From contig JACYXH010000019.1 in NCBI GenBank assembly GCA_026745465.1, positions 67,001 through 131,000 on the forward strand: a stretch of DNA of 64,000 bases. The letters run 5' to 3'. How positions within the stretch are numbered: position 1 is the stretch's first letter; every line of letters begins with the position of its first letter. This document shows positions 59,142 through 64,000 of this stretch, piece after piece. Below the pieces are notes generated by a model. The model had not been told where the DNA came from, did not search any database, and worked only from the letters and a program-made list of their open reading frames with translations. Source of the stretch: Lota lota. Taxonomy: Eukaryota > Chordata > Actinopteri > Gadiformes > Lotidae. The position numbers were made by a program, and so were the translations under genes.

Positions 59142-61003
59142 TGCACACAATATATAATATTAAAACAAATGTTCAATGTAGAAATCTGCTACAACACTAA
59201 CACATTGAACATTGCAGACTAACTTATATCAATGTTGGCCAATGTTTTATATTGTAACCCAGATTAAACAAAGAGGCTAGATACTTACATCATGTTTTTT
59301 TTTTACATTCCCAGACAAATGTCTATAATTCTTATTTCACCTTTTGTACAGTTTTGAATTTTGCATGTTCTATTTAGTAATTTGCATGTATTGAATGTTG
59401 GTTGACCTTTCAGGATTACATTCAGAGGGATACAAATACAATAGTTACTTTTAAAAACAACAAAAGTTACAGTGCACCTTGATTTTTATTGACTTATTTT
59501 CACAGGCCTCAAACTGAACAGTGTTCATATAATTGATTATGTAAACTGTAAAAACAAATTGGATGTTGTTGTTGTTGTTGTCTTTTAGCACTGTATCTTC
59601 ACCTCCAAATTGAGTATAAAATCTAAAATAACCAAACATGGTAAGCATATAATCTTTTCATCTTTATATCTAAAATGTTTAGCCAGTTATAGAATATTAC
59701 AGACAACTAACTTTGTTGATGGAAATCTGGGAATTGAGTGTGATGAAACACGGTTGCATTTGTTTAATATGTTAAGGAGATAAATGTTAGTTATTATACT
59801 CACACAAAGTGTTGTAAATATGCGTCCTCACTCAAAAGGTAGAGAAAAACAATAAGAAAAGCAAATCAAAAGCATAAAGCAGCAACAACAACAGGGTATA
59901 CCTTGGTGTTCCAGTTCTTGTGTTTTTCCTGAGCATTTAAAGTCGGTTCCGCTAGACAGTCCAAAATAATGAGCCCCACAGCTGCCTCCACACACAAACT
60001 CTCTGTGGCATTCAGAATCCAGGCTAAAATAGCTGGAAACTCACCCTGACTTCCTAGATAATGATTGCCATGATTTCCATCTTGGTGACTTTGGTGCTCT
60101 GAAATGCACAACCTTTGATACGCTTATGTGTTCGAAGAATATATGGAGAAGAAAAAAACATTACAGATTTTTTTATGTGCCTTGTGGTTTTAACACTAAT
60201 CTTTCTAAACAGCAATGGCTGGATTTTAAAAGCTTTTAAAATTTTAGATGTGGAGCCCCTGCAAATGCAATATCCTCCCATCAAAGTATAACTTCAAACT
60301 TCACCTTTACATAATACATACATTTCATTTTAACATATTTTTGGCACCATCATTCTTCCTTAATTACCAATACTAGTTTCACTTTAGGGGATCTTTCCTT
60401 CTCTTTAAGAATTACATTTTTGAGCTAACAAATCCATTCTGAGGGGTTCATTGTGTAATTATCATAATAAGCGAGGCATGCAAATTGTTTTAACCTCTCA
60501 GTCACAGGAGTTGTTTACATGTTGTTTTTCTGCAATCTTTGAAACCATCAGCTATCATCTGACAGAGATTTACCTCTGGGGACAAATGGCCCTATTTCTG
60601 GGGTTCAGGTGTAGCCGTAATGCTGATAATGGATATCCAGGCCCAGACTTCCTCTTCCATGTGCCAGTCATTGTTTTATATATTTTTTGAAGGGTGTTTC
60701 GGGTCCAGGCGACATTTTGGCTAACCTCTATAAACAGATATCAAAGCTAATAAAAATGCAAAATTGTCGTCAGACGAGAGCCAATGGGCTCCGAGATTGT
60801 TGCCCTCCACACGTACTGTATCTGCATACAACCCAAGACCACACAAATATAATTGGTCAAAAGAACTTAGATTACAAAATGACTACAAATCGAAACCAGA
60901 ACACATCCAATACCAACATCTTCTCCTTTTGACAATAGATTCTGCATTCATATGTAGATATCTGTTCATAGGGATTAGTGATTGGGTAACCCTTTCCAAT
61001 GTA
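58248..61003. other. intergenic between the two UGT genes
   Basis: No supported gene. It holds a CA microsatellite (about 59098-59142). A 300-bp open plus-strand stretch (58680-58980) was not recognised. Confidence 0.45.
59098..59142. repeat. (CA)n microsatellite, imperfect
   Basis: Short CA array interrupted by CAAACA units. Confidence 0.9.
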
Positions 61004-62590
61004 TTACTCTACTTTTCTCTTAGTTCTACATCTCCCGAGACAGAGCAGCCTACAGACATAGATCAATACCCAGAGAAATGCCACGCCAAGTGCCAAGAGA
61101 AAGACCACCACATCTATACTATGATAGGAGTACCAAGGCAGGCTAGAACCTGCAGAGCGCAGGTGAGCGGCTCCATTGTTTCTGATGACATACTCAATCC
61201 AAAATATAGCAGTGTCTAAAGGGGAAATAGGCTTGTCATGGTGCAGTTGAGAAAGTCTCTGAATGTTGTCTCGATAAGAGGGATTCTCCAGCATGTCCCT
61301 TAGGGCCTCCAGGAAGTTTTCTTTATTGAGTGACGATGCTTCCACTACCCGTGCTGCTCCACGGCCCTTCAGACGGATTAGGTTATCAAACTGGTCGAAT
61401 AGGAGGGGCAGGCCGAGAACTGGCACTCCATGGTAGATGGCTTCGTACAGGCCGTTGGTGCCTCCATGGGCAACAAAAGCACGAGTCTTAGGGTGTCCTA
61501 GGAGGTCGTTTTGAGGCAGCCAGTCCAGCAGCAAGGTGTTGTTGGCCAGGTTAGATGGTCTCTGGCCCAAATACCGCCACACCACCTTCTGAGGGAGCTT
61601 GGAAAAAGCTTCAGCAATGGCCTCTGTCATTTCCTTTGGGAGAGCGGCAACCAAAGTTCCAAGAGACATCACTACTACCCCATGTTCTCCAGAGCTCTGC
61701 ATGAAGGCTTCAAGTTCAGCAGGGAGGGGCTTGGCTTCCCTGCACTGGAAACCTCCTATATAGACCATATTGGGCATGGTAGGCCGTGGGAACTCGAACA
61801 CAAAGTCTACCCTGATCATCCAGATGTCAGCTGAGTGCTGCATGGAAAGCAGGTCAGCTCCAAGAGGAAAGTGCCGTTGCAGCAGATCTGAGTATGCAGG
61901 ATTGATGAAAACGTATTGCTCGAATATACTATAGAAGTAATGCATCATGTTTTTGGTCCTTTCCAGGAAATCCATCTCATTGTGGAGTTCTGTGCCTGTA
62001 ACAGGGACGTATGAGACTGGTGAGGGTGCTACAGTGAAATGGCTATCACCGGTATTGGCCCAGCGTGCATTGAAGACCATTGGCAAATGGAGGTAAGTAC
62101 CCAGTACAAACCCAATCGGTAAGCCAGGGTCAGTCAACATCAAGTCAAACTTGGCATCCTTCATTTTCTTTATAAAAGTGGAGTCATCAAGCATCGAGGC
62201 AGTTGCTCTGGCACAAATCCCATGGCCGAAACTTAGCATAGAGGTAATCTCAAACTGCTGGCGAAATGAGCGAATGAATGTTGGTAACTGTCGATGTTTC
62301 ATTATCTGCTGAAGCATTTTGAGATAGAAGCTGTTATCTATCTCATCCTCCATCATACGGACATTAAGAGAAGTGTAGTAGGGGGAGTGTTCAGGGATGT
62401 ACCAGCTCTTGGCAGAGCGTAACACAACCATGCTGTGTCCTCTAGAGTGCAGCTCTTGGAGAATCACCGCCATGTTGACCCAGTGGCTGCCATCAAGGGG
62501 TACCACCAGAATCCTGCTGCCTTGGCAACAACTTGGCCCATGCAGCAGGAGACTGAGTCCAGCCAGGAGCACCGGAATTGTTTTCAGCAT
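61004..62590 (-). CDS. UDP-glucuronosyltransferase, UGT5-like, copy 2
   Basis: A 528-residue enzyme with the same layout as copy 1: signal peptide MLKTIPVLLAGLSLLLHG, catalytic His in DGSHW (His36), Asp in LMLTDPGL, signature FVAHGGTNGLYEAIYHGVPV, membrane segment VVVFLLALGVAFLWVLIYVC and basic tail. The open frame extends 20 codons further upstream, but a good splice acceptor (TTATCCCAG) lies just before GAAATG, so I start at 62590. The N-terminal, acceptor-binding half differs widely from copy 1, while the C-terminal, UDP-sugar-binding half is nearly the same, so the two enzymes probably differ in substrate. Confidence 0.92.
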   Translation of the reverse strand: MLKTIPVLLAGLSLLLHGPSCCQGSRILVVPLDGSHWVNMAVILQELHSRGHSMVVLRSAKSWYIPEHSPYYTSLNVRMMEDEIDNSFYLKMLQQIMKHRQLPTFIRSFRQQFEITSMLSFGHGICARATASMLDDSTFIKKMKDAKFDLMLTDPGLPIGFVLGTYLHLPMVFNARWANTGDSHFTVAPSPVSYVPVTGTELHNEMDFLERTKNMMHYFYSIFEQYVFINPAYSDLLQRHFPLGADLLSMQHSADIWMIRVDFVFEFPRPTMPNMVYIGGFQCREAKPLPAELEAFMQSSGEHGVVVMSLGTLVAALPKEMTEAIAEAFSKLPQKVVWRYLGQRPSNLANNTLLLDWLPQNDLLGHPKTRAFVAHGGTNGLYEAIYHGVPVLGLPLLFDQFDNLIRLKGRGAARVVEASSLNKENFLEALRDMLENPSYRDNIQRLSQLHHDKPISPLDTAIFWIEYVIRNNGAAHLRSAGSSLPWYSYHSIDVVVFLLALGVAFLWVLIYVCRLLCLGRCRTKRKVE

Positions 62591-62594
62591 TTCC

Positions 62595-63445
62595 TGGGAT
62601 AACAATATGAAAAAGTGTACATTGATAACATTGTTGGAGGCAGCAATCATAAGAAAAAAAAACTATACTGATAGCTAGAGATATACTGAGATAGTTCAAA
62701 TCTATTGGTGACCATGACCTTTGCATACATGGCACATTTTTACCTCTCATGTCTTTCATTACTGATGTAATTTGTTTGTGATTTGCCATTTCTTATAGTT
62801 GCTATTTTTCCCTTCCACCCATTTAAAGTTTCAAAGAAAAAATATTAAACACATACCAACAAAGAAAGCTACAATTCCCCTCTAGTGGCAGAATCAAAGG
62901 CATTAAATGATCAATAGATTCTTAAATTTCAGTTTGACAAGCGAGGGCCTCACCTGATCCTTTATTGTTCACTTAGTCACTGGTTCTTCACGTTTCATAA
63001 ATTGAAGTCAAGCTGAGTTTCAGGCAGCAACCACCATATCTTCAATGTTTTTCCACACTACATTTTTAACCAACCAGTGGTCCCTCCTTGGTCAAAGTCT
63101 GATTGCATTATCTATGTTATGTAAGCAGTCAAGGGTTGTGTGGTTAGCTGTTGATATGATATGAGGATCATCATAGTATTAACTGCTGGGTTTTGTCATA
63201 TAAACATATACTTCTTTAAAAGGTGTTTGCGACTATATATCTATATATCTATATACTTATATATATACAGTATATATACTGATATATATATATATATATA
63301 TATAACATAGTATTAGCTGCTGGGTTTTGGTTTTAGTCACATACATCTTTTAAAGAGTATATATTTAGACACATACATCTGTTAAAGAAGTATATGTGAA
63401 AACAAAAACTATATATATATATATATATGCATAACGTTCTGCTTA

Positions 63446-63497
<52 letters not shown>

Positions 63498-64000
63498 TAA
63501 GCAGAACAATGTAACATCTGTGCTCTGGAAAGGGCGGAGGCTGGGAGAGAGATGGAGAGAAAGAGAGAGAGAATGCAGGAAACGGGGATAATGGAAGTTA
63601 TGGGACCAGTGGAAGTAGCCAGAGAGGAGGAGGGGGAGGGGGAGAAGAACAGTGAGAAGGTCACAGTGAAGAAAAAAAGTAAAAAAAGAATAAGGTTGCC
63701 GTGGGAGATTACAATAACAGTGCACGCTACCCGTCTGAACAGTCATATCAGAGGTCTGCAGCCTTCCCCTCTGTGGAGATATAAAGCCTAGAGCAATGGG
63801 AAAGCTTTGTGTTGACAAAGACGGGCCAAGGGGGTCCGCCTGCATAGCGGACTCATGTTGGGTGGCCATCGGCCAGCACTGCACTGCGTGGCTCTAAATC
63901 TAAAAGACTTGTTCTGGGACTGCTTGTGCGTGTTATTGCCAAGTGAGATTCAGTTACGTACAAGAACACCTTGTACACATCTGATTTCACAGTTACATGC
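62595..64000. other. upstream of UGT copy 2; AT repeats, no gene seen
   Basis: Contains AT-rich simple repeats at 63225-63305 and 63405-63494. A purine-rich plus-strand open stretch at 63550-63790 (ERKRERMQE...) is low complexity and not supported as a gene. Confidence 0.45.
63436..63507. repeat. inverted repeat with (AT)n core
   Basis: GTTCTGCTTAATC and GATTAAGCAGAAC flank an uninterrupted AT run, so the whole 72-bp stretch can form a cruciform or hairpin. Confidence 0.9.

Noticed and set aside
63552..63791. Arg/Glu/Lys-rich plus-strand open frame
   Set aside because: Low-complexity purine-rich sequence beside AT repeats, without start or splice evidence.

Overview
This window is animal nuclear DNA, almost certainly from a teleost (ray-finned) fish. 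It has spliced genes with canonical GT/AG introns and long CA/GT microsatellites. It carries a fish-type L2/Rex LINE, Tol2-like and Charlie-like hAT transposons, several LTR-element families and a C-type endogenous retrovirus. The decisive clue is a cluster of NITR-type (novel immune-type receptor) genes with V, I and transmembrane domains and ITIM tails, a family known from bony fish. I cannot name the species.

Layout. 0.4-0.9 kb is a polypyrimidine minisatellite. 1.07-2.94 kb is a short LTR element with a coding minisatellite. 3.47-5.40 kb is a 5'-truncated LINE. 5.44-11.21 kb is an internally deleted retrovirus on the minus strand, with a tRNA-Pro primer site and a long repeat-rich leader. 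12.1-16.1 kb holds five short minus-strand coding exons of an unrecognised gene, three of them tandem copies. 16.2-20.6 kb is a solo LTR split by a Tol2-like hAT transposon. 24.1-27.3 kb is a small signal-peptide/transmembrane gene whose last exon is split by a second LTR element. 29.2-31.6 kb is a decayed hAT and 32.0-32.5 kb another solo LTR.

The immune cluster runs from 35.3 to 51.6 kb. It holds a plus-strand V-only receptor with an arginine in its membrane segment and almost no tail (activating type). On the minus strand lie a complete inhibitory NITR (A, 38.7-40.3 kb), a near-identical copy of its first three exons joined in frame to the tail exons of a different NITR type (B, 43.8-47.3 kb), and a decayed NITR (C, 50.4-51.6 kb) whose tail is the homologue of B's tail. 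The arrangement is what a tandem duplication with both breakpoints in same-phase introns would produce. From 53.3 kb to the end are ordinary minus-strand genes: a two-exon class A GPCR and two tandem single-coding-exon UDP-glucuronosyltransferases (UGT5-like) that are nearly identical in their C-terminal halves but different in their N-terminal halves.

What is most worth a second look: the chimeric NITR B; the eleven leader repeats of the retrovirus that are complementary to its own primer-binding site; the triplicated 72-75 nt exon; and the LTR insertion into the transmembrane exon of the small gene. Gene models were built by reading splice sites and phases by eye; no database search was possible.
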